From NCBI GenBank assembly GCA_946623295.1, contig CAMOQY010000001.1, positions 1 through 29,216 on the forward strand: a stretch of 29,216 nt of DNA, given 5' to 3'. This stretch comes from an uncultured Lachnospiraceae bacterium. GTDB lineage: Bacteria > Bacillota > Clostridia > Lachnospirales > Lachnospiraceae. The stretch's first letter is position 1, and every line of letters starts with the position of its first letter. This document shows positions 7,052 through 14,809 of this stretch, piece after piece. Made by a program: the position numbers and the translations under genes. The notes under the pieces are model-generated. The model ran no database searches, had not been told where the DNA came from, and was given only the letters and a program-made list of their open reading frames with translations.

Positions 7052-8389
7052 TCATGGATCAAGCTCGGACGCTCTGCGAAGCAGATACCCGCGCTCGTTC
7101 CTCGACGGGTCCTCCAGCACCTCGTCAAGAAGCGCGCCGAGTATCTTTCCCATGCCGGGGCCGGGCTTTATCCCGGCGGAGATAAGGTCGCCTCCGGTGA
7201 TGGCGAGATGCTTTATATCTACGCAGTCGCCGCGCTCCGTGATGGTGCGGTGAAGCTCCTCTATCTTTTCGATCGTGCGGATCCTGCGGTCGCGCGTGGA
7301 ATCGCTCTTTGCCGCGTTGTCGGCGCGCATGAGCAGCATCAGATCGTCAAAAAGCTCCCCGATCAGATTCATCGCGCGCCTTACGCCGGCCTCGTCCTTG
7401 GGAAAGAGAAAATCGTGATATCTGATGAGGGTCGATACTTCGGATATGGTGGCGTTGTCAAGCCTCATATCGCGCAGCCATTTTTCCGCAAAGGCAGCTC
7501 CCGCGATATGATGATCTATAAAGGTATCGTAGCCTTCGGCATTTTTGCCCTTTGTAACAGGCTTGGCTATGTCGTGCAGAAGCGCGGCGAGCCTGAGTCT
7601 GACGGTGGGCGGCACGCCTTGCATGACGGCGAGCGTGTGCTGACCCGCGTTGTATTTGTGGGACGGGCAGTTCTGGGTGCATACCATGAGCTCATCAAAC
7701 TCCGGGAGGATAACGCCCGTTATGCCTGTATCATAGAGCACCTCAAAGGTCTCCGGATAGGGCGAGGTGATGAGCTTGAGCAGCTCGTCGCGGATACGCT
7801 CGCGGCTGATCAGCCTGAGCCTTGGCGCAAAATCACGCAGCGCCAGATATGTTTCGGGATCTATGGCAAAGCCCAGCTGCGCGGAAAATCTTACGGCTCT
7901 CATGATGCGGAGAGCATCCTCGTCAAATCTTGCGGCAGGATCGCCAACGGCGCGTATGACGCCGGCGGCCAGGTCCTCAAGCCCGCCGTAGGGATCGGCA
8001 AGGCCCAGGGAGGGATGGTAGGCCATGGCATTTATCGTAAAGTCACGCCGGCGCAGATCCTCTTCAAGACTGGCGGTGAAGGTGACTTCCTTTGGGTGGC
8101 GGCTGTCTTCGTAGACGCCGTCGATACGGTATGTCGTGACCTCAAACTGTCCCTCGCGCAGCAGCACCGTAACAGTGCCGTGCTTTATCCCGGTGTCGAT
8201 GGTGCGCCGGAACACCTCTTTTACCTGCGCGGGCAGCGCGGAAGTGGTGATATCCCAGTCGTTGGGCTCGCGGCCGAGCAGCGCGTCGCGCACGCACCCG
8301 CCCACGGCGTAGGCTTCGTGCCCCGCCGCATTTAGTTTTTTCAGTATGTAACTGACCGGTTCAGGTATGTCTATTCTTATTTCTTCCAT
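7052..8389 (-). CDS. cca: CCA tRNA nucleotidyltransferase (class II) with HD domain
   Basis: This 445-residue enzyme adds or repairs the 3' CCA end of tRNAs from CTP and ATP without a template. The poly(A)-polymerase-like head has YAVGGCVRDALLG (28-39), the metal-binding Asp44-x-Asp46 in NDWDITT, and LRRRDFTINAMAY (111-123). These are the class II bacterial signatures, with the nucleotide-discriminating region downstream. The C-terminal half carries an HD motif in LAALLHDIAKP, found in many such enzymes and linked to phosphohydrolase activity. No strong ribosome site precedes the ATG at 8389. A terminator hairpin lies just upstream, so expression may depend on readthrough or a promoter I could not place. 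Confidence 0.95.
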   Translation of the reverse strand: MEEIRIDIPEPVSYILKKLNAAGHEAYAVGGCVRDALLGREPNDWDITTSALPAQVKEVFRRTIDTGIKHGTVTVLLREGQFEVTTYRIDGVYEDSRHPKEVTFTASLEEDLRRRDFTINAMAYHPSLGLADPYGGLEDLAAGVIRAVGDPAARFDEDALRIMRAVRFSAQLGFAIDPETYLALRDFAPRLRLISRERIRDELLKLITSPYPETFEVLYDTGITGVILPEFDELMVCTQNCPSHKYNAGQHTLAVMQGVPPTVRLRLAALLHDIAKPVTKGKNAEGYDTFIDHHIAGAAFAEKWLRDMRLDNATISEVSTLIRYHDFLFPKDEAGVRRAMNLIGELFDDLMLLMRADNAAKSDSTRDRRIRTIEKIEELHRTITERGDCVDIKHLAITGGDLISAGIKPGPGMGKILGALLDEVLEDPSRNERGYLLRRASELDP

Positions 8390-8401
8390 ATATTCTGTAA
8401 T

Positions 8402-8435
8402 AAAAACGCAGAAACGGACCGCCTGCCGCGGCCCG
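8402..8435 (-). terminator. Intrinsic terminator between the small Cys protein and cca
   Basis: In the minus direction an 8-bp stem (8415-8422 with 8428-8435, one G-U pair, loop of 5) is followed by TTT and then TTTTT a few bases on. It starts 8 nt after the small gene's stop and ends 13 nt before the cca ATG. Confidence 0.65.
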
Positions 8436-8443
8436 TCGCTACA

Positions 8444-8617
8444 CTATATCTGATGTCTCACTACGGCGTATTCGTCGCCGTTGCGCCAGAACCGGCACTG
8501 CCTGAAGTCCGAGCCCGCGAGTCTGGCGTAGTCGTCTTCATCCATATCGATGGTGCAGTACCATTCTTCGTCTTCATCGTCATATTCGTAGTAGGCACAG
8601 GTCTCGCAGTCTGCCAT
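8444..8617 (-). CDS. 57-residue acidic protein with four cysteines
   Basis: This short gene encodes 57 residues starting MADCETCAYYEYDDEDEEW and ending in TAG at 8444-8446. Cysteines are at 4, 7, 21 and 41: a CxxC pair plus two single Cys, which is enough to hold one zinc ion. The middle is strongly acidic. It resembles small Clostridiales proteins of the DUF6472 type; I recall this pattern but could not check it. The ATG overlaps the stop of the preceding gene by one base (TGATG), and GAGGAGG lies about 8 nt upstream, so translation is coupled. It is probably cytoplasmic. Function unknown. Confidence 0.8.
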   Translation of the reverse strand: MADCETCAYYEYDDEDEEWYCTIDMDEDDYARLAGSDFRQCRFWRNGDEYAVVRHQI

Positions 8618-9558
8618 CAGAAGCTGACCTCCTCACAGAGCGGCCTCTCAAGCAGCTCGGGGTTTTCCATGAGCTTTTTAAAGAGCCGGATGGTCTTTGC
8701 ATAGTAAAAGCCGTCGGCAAGCCGTTCGTCGATGATAAAGCTGACGTCTATGCTGTCGCGCATCTCGACGTTGCCGCGGCGGTCATAGAACGGGCGCAGC
8801 TTCTTTTCCCCGACGGAGATAAAGAAGGAGTTTGTGCCCCAGTTCGTCAGATGGTGATAGCCGGACTGCATGCGCAGCGACCCTACGTACGTCAGCACGA
8901 CGGAAGAGTAGTAGGGATCCGTCTCGATAAGCGACCGGGGAACCTTGCCGTGGCGGTCCAGCACACGGACAAATTTAATGATGGACTTGCTGATAAAGCG
9001 CGGAACTTTTTTCGTAAAGAAGTCCATGGCCTGCGTAGAGGGATCGATCTGACCGCTTTCGCGCACGAGCCCTACCTGGCGGTTTACGTCGGCCCAGATA
9101 TCATCCAGAGTGGACTCGTCCCTGGCGTGTATAAAAGCGAGGCCCTCGTCGGAGTCGTCGCGCAGGTGCGTCTTGATCGTAAAGGCTGCGGAGATCTCGT
9201 TGCGCTGGTAGAGGTTGTTGTTTGCTATAAAGCGGTTCATGCGCGGGCGCAGATAGATCGTCTTCATGGCAGCGTAGAGGATGACGGTAAAGGGGCTAAG
9301 CCGCTTCATGCCGGCGACGTCCCGGTTCTTTTCCTCGAGGTACGCGTTCAGCTTCGTGACGTCGATGACGTCGGAGATAAAAGCCTCGTTGTCGCAGCGG
9401 TTGGGATAGATGATGGGCATGATGAAATGCATGCTGTCGATATCCCTCAGCAGATGCCCGTCCCACCTGTCCCCGTGACGGCGTTTTCTGGAGATCAGCT
9501 CTCTGACCTGCTCGATCTCGGACTTTTTTTGTTCGCTTTTTTCAACTGTTTCTTCCAT
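8617..9558 (-). CDS. E2/CAT-fold acyltransferase-like protein, catalytic His missing
   Basis: A 313-residue protein. The ATG at 9558 was preferred over the one at 9600 because AGGGGA stands 7 nt upstream. The C-terminal two thirds look like the catalytic domain of 2-oxoacid dehydrogenase E2 or chloramphenicol acetyltransferase: SPFTVILYAAMKTIYLRPRMNRF, EISAAFTIKT, a Ser/Gly-rich GTNSFFISVGEKK, and DSIDVSFIIDERLADGFYYA. In the active enzymes the last motif is HxxxDG. Here Asp282-Gly283 remain but the histidine position holds Glu278. There is no lipoyl domain and no dehydrogenase partner nearby. It may bind an acyl-CoA-like ligand without the usual chemistry. It is first in a unit with the small Cys protein. 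Confidence 0.75.
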   Translation of the reverse strand: MEETVEKSEQKKSEIEQVRELISRKRRHGDRWDGHLLRDIDSMHFIMPIIYPNRCDNEAFISDVIDVTKLNAYLEEKNRDVAGMKRLSPFTVILYAAMKTIYLRPRMNRFIANNNLYQRNEISAAFTIKTHLRDDSDEGLAFIHARDESTLDDIWADVNRQVGLVRESGQIDPSTQAMDFFTKKVPRFISKSIIKFVRVLDRHGKVPRSLIETDPYYSSVVLTYVGSLRMQSGYHHLTNWGTNSFFISVGEKKLRPFYDRRGNVEMRDSIDVSFIIDERLADGFYYAKTIRLFKKLMENPELLERPLCEEVSF

Positions 9559-9590
9559 GATATCGTCCCCTAACTTGCTCGCTGCGAAAA

Positions 9591-9619
9591 AGTATAGCAA
9601 AACCGCGCTTTCCGCGCAA
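9591..9619 (-). promoter_or_regulatory. Sigma-A promoter of the E2/CAT-like gene
   Basis: On the minus strand TTGCGC (9614-9619) and TATACT (9591-9596) are 17 nt apart. The -10 is preceded by TGC, giving an extended -10. The start site falls about 25 nt before the ATG at 9558. Confidence 0.7.
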
Positions 9620-9649
9620 TAAGTAAAAGTGTGAATTCTCAGCTTGTAT

Positions 9650-9678
9650 TTGCGTTTTGATATGAAATAGTATAAAAT
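9650..9678 (+). promoter_or_regulatory. Sigma-A promoter of the SDF symporter
   Basis: TTGCGT (9650-9655) and TAAAAT (9673-9678) are separated by 17 nt. The transcript would carry a leader of about 105 nt. In that leader GGCGC (9763-9767) can pair with GCGCC (9776-9780), exposing the purine-rich GGAGGAG in the loop. Confidence 0.5.
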
Positions 9679-9792
9679 TTATGGACGTATCCGCCGCGGT
9701 GTGCGCGGATACGAAGCTGAAAGGCTTGCGACATGCTGGCCTGCTGCCGGGGAGGATGTAAAGGCGCTGGAGGAGGCGCCTGACCGGATCGT

Positions 9793-11025
9793 ATGATGGA
9801 AAAGAATCGAAAAAACGGATATCTGAATATCGCCATCGCTGTTGCTTTTATACTCGGGACCGTGCTCGGACTGCTGGTCCCGGATATCTTTGCGCCGGTC
9901 GCCTTTGTCGGCGAGATATACGTCCGCCTTCTCAAGCTGATCGTCATTCCTCTGCTCATGACCCAGGTCACGGTAAGCGTCACGCGGGCAGCCGGTTCTC
10001 TGGCGAGGCGCGTGGTAAAGTCCATTGCGCTCTTTGCAGTAATGTTCGCGGTGTCCTTCTGTATCATGGCTGTACTTACGGCTATCGTTTCGCCGGGCAG
10101 CGGAGTGATCCTGCCTGAGGCGCAGTGGGAGGGAAGCGCGGCAGTGACCACCCCGGAGGGCTTTTTCCGGAGCGTGATCAGCGAAAATATCTTTGCCTCC
10201 ATGGCGTCGGGAGCGATCCTGCCCTGCATACTTTTTGCTTTTGTGCTCGGAATTGCGCTTTCGCGTACGGGACGCGGCCGCGCGGTCGAGGTCTTTGAGG
10301 ATCTTGAAGCGGCTTTTTCAAGGATCCTTGGCTATATTATGTATCTGACGCCCCTCGGCGTTTTTGTCCTTATGGGCGGCGCTGCTGCCTCGTGGGGACC
10401 TGAGCTGCTCGGCGTCGGCGCGCTCTATATCGGTCTGGCCTGGGCCGGCTGCCTGATCGTGACAGTGCTTGTCATGATACTGCCAGTGTGGCTTTTTGCG
10501 GGGATAAATCCCCTGACATATATCAGAAAAGTCGCAAGGATATGGGTCCTGACGCTGTCTACCTGTTCTTCCGCGGCGGTCCTTCCCTCGACGGTGCGAG
10601 TCTGCAACGAGGAATTCGGCGTTCCGAAGGAGATCACGGACGTGGTGGTGCCGCTGGGCTGCACGATCCATATGTGCGGAGGCGCGGTCTCGTTCTGCCT
10701 GCTCGGAATGTTTACGATGCAGGCCGCGGGGACCGGCATCGGCGCGGGGACCTTTTTCTATATGCTCCTGATCGCGGTCCTGATGAATATGGCCGCCCCG
10801 GGGATCCCCGGAGGGGGCATCGTGCTCGGAGCGACGTATCTCGGCATCCTCGGCGCGCCTACGGGCTTTATCGGGATGTACAGCGGCATTTACAGACTGC
10901 TGGATATGCCTTACACCACACTGAATGTTACCGGTGATATCACCGCAAATATCCTTATCGCAAAGAGCGAAAAGGCCTCCCGCCGTGAAAAAGGCGCGGA
11001 AGCAGCCGGCGATGAGAGCTTATAA
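9793..11025 (+). CDS. SDF-family (DAACS) cation symporter, altered substrate site
   Basis: A 410-residue multi-pass membrane transporter of the dicarboxylate/amino acid:cation symporter family. It has the HP1 serine loop STCSSAAVLPST (256-267), the TM7 loop region at 289-297, an HP2-like PGIPGGGIVLGATYLG, and TM8 with NVTGD (378-382). Anchored on NVTGD, the GltPh residues align as Asp394 to Asp371 and Arg397 to Tyr374, with Asn401 and Asp405 kept. The NMDGT sodium motif is replaced by HMCGG. Loss of the arginine argues against an acidic amino acid substrate. The frame has a stop at 9781-9783, so the start is ATG 9793 or 9796. The ribosome site is poor (GGAT). The nuclease gene follows after 21 nt. 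Confidence 0.88.
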   Translation: MMEKNRKNGYLNIAIAVAFILGTVLGLLVPDIFAPVAFVGEIYVRLLKLIVIPLLMTQVTVSVTRAAGSLARRVVKSIALFAVMFAVSFCIMAVLTAIVSPGSGVILPEAQWEGSAAVTTPEGFFRSVISENIFASMASGAILPCILFAFVLGIALSRTGRGRAVEVFEDLEAAFSRILGYIMYLTPLGVFVLMGGAAASWGPELLGVGALYIGLAWAGCLIVTVLVMILPVWLFAGINPLTYIRKVARIWVLTLSTCSSAAVLPSTVRVCNEEFGVPKEITDVVVPLGCTIHMCGGAVSFCLLGMFTMQAAGTGIGAGTFFYMLLIAVLMNMAAPGIPGGGIVLGATYLGILGAPTGFIGMYSGIYRLLDMPYTTLNVTGDITANILIAKSEKASRREKGAEAAGDESL

Positions 11026-11046
11026 AGCGTCAATGAAAGGAGCCAT

Positions 11047-11991
11047 ATGATTTATATCGAAGATTTCAGAGAAGGCGACCGCATCAGCGGCATTTATCTG
11101 TGCAAGACCAAAGTCAACGCCCGTACAAAAAGCGGCAAAAGCTATTATTCCCTGACTCTTCAGGACCGCACCGGAGTCGTGGACGCAAAGATATGGGATC
11201 TGTCGAGCGGGATAGATCATTTTGAGGCGATGGATTATATTCATATCGAGGCCGAAGCCACGGTATTCCAGGGCGCGGTCCAGGTCAACATCAGGCGTGT
11301 GCGCAGAGCCCATGAGGGCGAATACGATCCCGCCGATTACCTGCCGTGTTCCCCCTACAGCACGGATGATATGTTCAAAAAAGTGCTGTTTTTTATAGGG
11401 ACTGTAAAAAACGAATATCTGCATGCGCTTCTCGAGAAATTCTTTATAGAGGACAAGGCCTTCGCAGCAGCTTTTTCAAAGCATTCCGCCGCGAAAAGCG
11501 TGCATCACAGCTTTGTCGGAGGTCTGCTGCAGCACACGGTGAGAGTTACCGAGATGTGCGAGTTTTACTGTCAGAGATATCTTATGCTGCAGAGAGACCT
11601 GCTCATCACCGGCGCACTGCTCCACGATATAGGCAAGGTAAAGGAGCTGTCGGCATTTCCCGCAAATGATTACACCGATGACGGGAACCTGCTCGGACAT
11701 ATAGCCATGGGCTTTGAGATGGTCATGACAAAGGGAAAGGAAATTCCGGGCTTCCCGCCTAAGCTCCTTTCCGAGCTCGGACATCTGATTTTGTCGCATC
11801 ACGGCGAGCTGGAATACGGCTCACCTAAAAAGCCCGCGCTCATCGAAGCGCTTGCGCTGCATCTGGCGGATAATTCCGACGCCAAGCTTCAGTCCATGAG
11901 CGAGATACTCGGACGGGCCGCAGAGGGCGACGCCTGGCTCGGCAATCAGCGCCTTTTCGATACCAATATCAGACGCACGACGGTGCTTTAG
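11047..11991 (+). CDS. yhaM: 3'-5' exoribonuclease, YhaM family
   Basis: At 314 residues this matches the length of Bacillus YhaM. The N-terminal OB-fold (about 10-85: GDRISGIYLCKTK, YYSLTLQDRTGVVDAKIWD) binds nucleic acid. The C-terminal HD phosphohydrolase domain has SVHHSFVGGLLQHTVRV (His153/154 region), ALLHDIGK with His193-Asp194, and LILSHHGELEYGSP. The family is known for Mn2+/Co2+-dependent 3'-5' RNA and single-stranded DNA trimming in the cytoplasm. AAAGGAG is 6 nt before the ATG. The 21-nt gap from the symporter gene suggests co-transcription, though the functions look unrelated. No strong terminator follows. Confidence 0.92.
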   Translation: MIYIEDFREGDRISGIYLCKTKVNARTKSGKSYYSLTLQDRTGVVDAKIWDLSSGIDHFEAMDYIHIEAEATVFQGAVQVNIRRVRRAHEGEYDPADYLPCSPYSTDDMFKKVLFFIGTVKNEYLHALLEKFFIEDKAFAAAFSKHSAAKSVHHSFVGGLLQHTVRVTEMCEFYCQRYLMLQRDLLITGALLHDIGKVKELSAFPANDYTDDGNLLGHIAMGFEMVMTKGKEIPGFPPKLLSELGHLILSHHGELEYGSPKKPALIEALALHLADNSDAKLQSMSEILGRAAEGDAWLGNQRLFDTNIRRTTVL

Positions 11992-12056
11992 ATCCCGGCG
12001 CCAAACAGGCTCTGCGCCGCAAGGACGATAAACAGTAAAAGATCGAAGTTTAAGCC

Positions 12057-12084
12057 TTGATTTTATTTTTTTCGGTGCTACAAT
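12057..12084 (+). promoter_or_regulatory. Sigma-A promoter of the antiporter
   Basis: TTGATT (12057-12062) and TACAAT (12079-12084) lie 16 nt apart around a T-rich spacer. The start site is roughly 30 nt before the ATG at 12121, giving a short leader with GGAAG as ribosome site. Confidence 0.65.
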
Positions 12085-12120
12085 TTCTTCCTTGGAATAA
12101 AAAGAAAAGGAAGATTTGTA

Positions 12121-13389
12121 ATGAATGTTTTGCTTGATCTTGCCCTGGCGCTTATGGCAGGGCTGTTGATGACGAGGCTTTTCAACAGGTGGCACCTCCC
12201 GGACGTTACCGCGTTTCTTATAGCGGGCGTACTTATCGGGCCGTTTGTCCTGGGAAGGATCGGCGGCGGTGTGATCGGTTTTTCCACCTATGAGGAGGTG
12301 GCCGGGTTTGATGTGGTAAACCAGGTCGCCATGGGTTTTATAGCTTTCTCTATCGGAAGTGAGTTCAGACTCAGCCAGCTCAAAAAAACGGGCAGGCAGG
12401 CTCTGGTGATAGGCGTGGTGCAGTCGGTCTTTGCCGCGCTGATGGTCGATGCGGCTCTTATAGCCTTTCATTTTGCCTTCCCGTCGATCATATCGCTTCC
12501 CGCGGCGATCACTCTCGGAGCCATAGCATCGGCAACTGCTCCCGCCGCGACCTTGATGGTAGTGCGCCAGTACAAGGCAAAGGGCGAGCTGACGAGCCTC
12601 CTTCTGCCGATAGTCGCCCTTGACGACGCCGTCGGACTGATCCTTTTTGCGGTATCCTTCGGAGCGGCAAAGGTGATCCAGAGCGGACAGATAAATCTGA
12701 TCTCCATAGTTTTTGATCCGCTGATCGAGATAGTCTGCTCGCTTATCCTCGGAACGCTTGCGGGATGGGTGCTCACAAAGCTCGAGGCTTCATTCCATTC
12801 AAATACCAACCGCAATTCTCTCGCGACCTCATTTGTGATACTGACCGCCGCTCTCGCAACGGTGTCGTTTGACGCCGGACCGGTAAAGATCGGTTTTTCG
12901 CCGCTGCTCACCTGCATGATGCTGGGCACGGTCTTCTGCAATATCTGCGATTTCTCCGACGAGATCATGGCGAGGTCTTCAAAATGGTCGAGCCCGGTGC
13001 TGGCGTGCTTTTTTGTGCTGAGCGGCGCCGCGCTCCGGCTCGAGGTCTTTGGGGATTACATGCTGATAATCCTCGGAGCGGTTTATATCCTGTCCCGTTC
13101 CGCCGGAAAATACATCGGCGCAAGATTGTCGTCAAAGGCTGTGCACTGCAGCCCCAATGTGGTAAAATATCTCGGGATCACTTTGCTGCCTCAGGCAGGA
13201 GTGGCGCTCGGGATGTGCGTTACGGCCCAGAGCCTCGGAGAGGACGGGCTGCTGATACGCAATATCATCCTGTTCTCAGTACTGATCTATGAGCTTGTCG
13301 GACCTATCATGACGAGGAATGCGCTCATGGCGTCCGGCGATATCACGGCCATTCCGGCGGGCAAGAGCGCGCGTGTCAAAAACAGTTAG
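12121..13389 (+). CDS. Cation:proton antiporter, CPA2 type
   Basis: A 422-residue membrane protein with about 12-13 hydrophobic segments. It has the usual CPA2 start (LFNRWHLPDVTAFLIAGVLIGP, 20-41), the unwound-helix segment ATAPAATLMVVRQ (138-150), and the ion-binding Asp168-Asp169 in VALDDAVGLILFA. Two adjacent Asp is the NapA/NhaA arrangement linked to electrogenic Na+/H+ exchange, whereas KefC-type proteins have Gln-Asp or similar. There is no C-terminal RCK/TrkA domain, so it is the bare transport core. GGAAG lies 8 nt before the ATG and a sigma-A promoter precedes. Likely role: export of Na+ or K+ for pH and salt balance. The exact ion cannot be read from sequence. Confidence 0.9.
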   Translation: MNVLLDLALALMAGLLMTRLFNRWHLPDVTAFLIAGVLIGPFVLGRIGGGVIGFSTYEEVAGFDVVNQVAMGFIAFSIGSEFRLSQLKKTGRQALVIGVVQSVFAALMVDAALIAFHFAFPSIISLPAAITLGAIASATAPAATLMVVRQYKAKGELTSLLLPIVALDDAVGLILFAVSFGAAKVIQSGQINLISIVFDPLIEIVCSLILGTLAGWVLTKLEASFHSNTNRNSLATSFVILTAALATVSFDAGPVKIGFSPLLTCMMLGTVFCNICDFSDEIMARSSKWSSPVLACFFVLSGAALRLEVFGDYMLIILGAVYILSRSAGKYIGARLSSKAVHCSPNVVKYLGITLLPQAGVALGMCVTAQSLGEDGLLIRNIILFSVLIYELVGPIMTRNALMASGDITAIPAGKSARVKNS

Positions 13390-13452
13390 GCGCGCGGCGT
13401 AAGCGGCGCGGAGAGCCGGGGCCCGGGCGGTGCCGGCATAAGGAGACGACTC

Positions 13453-14025
13453 ATGAAGAAAAGACAAATGCGCGGCGGAAATATGCTCTATCCGGTGCCC
13501 GCGGCACTGGTGAGCTGCGCGGACCGCGAGGGAAATTCCAACCTTGTGACCGTGGCCTGGACCGGTACGGTGTGTTCCGATCCGCCCATGCTCTACGTGA
13601 GCCTCAGGAAAGACAGGTTTTCACACCATATGATCGCCGAGACAGGGGAGTTTGTGCTCAACCTGACGAATGAGGATATACTGAGAGCGACTGACCTGTG
13701 CGGAGTAAGATCCGGGAGAGACGCCGACAAATGGAAACTGGCGCATCTTACGCCGGAGCCCTCAAATGTCGTTTCCGCTCCTGCGGTGGCTGAGAGCCCC
13801 GTAAGTATTGAGTGCCGCGTAAAACAGATCCTGGAGCTTGGCTCGCACGACATGTTTCTTGCGGAGGTCGCCGCGGTCAACGCGGACGAGTCTCTTTTTG
13901 ATGAAAACGACCGGCTTGATCTGGGTAAAGCGCGGCTGGTCGCTTATTCTCACGGTGAATACAGAGCGCTCGGCAGGGTGCTGGGGTCCTTTGGCTTTTC
14001 AGTCAGAAAGAAGAAAAAGAAATGA
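13453..14025 (+). CDS. Flavin reductase-like FMN-binding protein
   Basis: A 190-residue cytoplasmic protein with the FMN-binding split-barrel fold of the flavin reductase/flavoredoxin family. The signatures are NMLYPVPAALVSCAD, SNLVTVAWTGTVCSDPPMLYVSLRKDRFS (29-57) and HMIAETGEFVLNLT. A DMFLAEVAAVNADESLFDEN strand near the C-terminus is also typical. The family binds FMN and moves electrons between NAD(P)H or partner redox proteins; the partner here is unknown. AAGGAG is 8 nt before the ATG. The tail is very basic (RKKKKK). Its TGA overlaps the MscS ATG by four bases, so the two are translationally coupled. Confidence 0.9.
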   Translation: MKKRQMRGGNMLYPVPAALVSCADREGNSNLVTVAWTGTVCSDPPMLYVSLRKDRFSHHMIAETGEFVLNLTNEDILRATDLCGVRSGRDADKWKLAHLTPEPSNVVSAPAVAESPVSIECRVKQILELGSHDMFLAEVAAVNADESLFDENDRLDLGKARLVAYSHGEYRALGRVLGSFGFSVRKKKKK

Positions 14026-14804
14026 TGGAATGGCTCGAATCGATCGACTTCAGAAGAGTGATCGCGGTACTCATAGTGATCGCGGTTTTTGTCGCGCTCT
14101 GGATCCTGCTCCGCATGCTTTTTCACAGGTGGATAAAAGCAGAGCAGAAAAGCGGGTCAAAGCGGGGCATCGCTTCGGTCCTCTGGGATACCGTAAAGCT
14201 TTTGCTGGTGATCCTCGGGATCATCGTTCTCCTTGAGGTAAACGGCATCGACGTTACCTCGGCCATAGCAGGACTGGGGATAGCCAGTGCTGTCGTCGGT
14301 CTCGCTCTCCAGGATATCCTGAAGGATATCATAATGGGCGTGCATATCGCCATGGACGGCTTTTTCAAGGTGGGAGATTATATCTATTATCAGGGCGAGC
14401 TGTGCCGTGTGAAGGATTTTAATCTGCGCACCACAAAGCTTGAAAATATTACAAAGCCGGGCAGCTTTACTCTCTGCAACCGTCTGATCGAGTCGGTGGA
14501 GAGGGCTTCGGAGTTTGTGCAGCTGGATATTCCGGTGTCTTACTCCGTGCCGCAGAAGCTTGTCGATGAGACGCTGCGCAGAGCCTGCGCCCGCGCGGAG
14601 AGGATCGAGGGCGTAACCAGGATGGATTATACTGGTCTGGACAAGCTGGGCGACTCCGCGATGATATATGTAATCATGCTCTACTGCAACCAGGAAAGAC
14701 GCTACTATATCACCCGTGAGGTCATGAGCGTGATCAAAAACGAGATGGACAGCGCGCAGGTGACGGTACCGTTCAACCAGGTCGATGTTCATCTTGACAA
14801 GTGA
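14022..14804 (+). CDS. Small-conductance mechanosensitive channel, MscS family
   Basis: A 260-residue membrane protein of MscS core length. TM1 is about 12-33 and TM2 about 57-75. TM3 is about 78-106, with the Gly/Ala-rich pore helix SAIAGLGIASAVVGLALQDILKDIIMG. After it comes the beta domain GFFKVGDYIYYQGELCRVKDFNLRTTKLEN, then a soluble alpha/beta cage. The family opens under membrane tension to release solutes during osmotic downshock. Its ATG overlaps the flavin reductase stop (ATGA) and its own TGA overlaps the next gene's possible GTG start (GTGA), so the three genes form a tight coupled unit. Confidence 0.92.
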   Translation: MMEWLESIDFRRVIAVLIVIAVFVALWILLRMLFHRWIKAEQKSGSKRGIASVLWDTVKLLLVILGIIVLLEVNGIDVTSAIAGLGIASAVVGLALQDILKDIIMGVHIAMDGFFKVGDYIYYQGELCRVKDFNLRTTKLENITKPGSFTLCNRLIESVERASEFVQLDIPVSYSVPQKLVDETLRRACARAERIEGVTRMDYTGLDKLGDSAMIYVIMLYCNQERRYYITREVMSVIKNEMDSAQVTVPFNQVDVHLDK

Positions 14805-14809
14805 AGCAT

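Noticed and set aside
7208..8335. A 375-codon open frame on the plus strand opposite cca
   Set aside because: It is a shadow of the minus-strand cca gene, which has all family motifs; the plus-strand translation shows no recognisable domain and no ribosome site.
9750..9760. Start-stop mini-ORF (ATG TAA) after GGGGAGG in the symporter leader
   Set aside because: The spacing between the purine run and the ATG is too short for initiation, and one such triplet pair is easily accidental.
13390..13452. GC-rich stretch with possible hairpins between the antiporter and flavin reductase genes
   Set aside because: The short inverted repeats (around CCGGGGCCCGGG) have no T-run and several alternative pairings, so I do not call a terminator.
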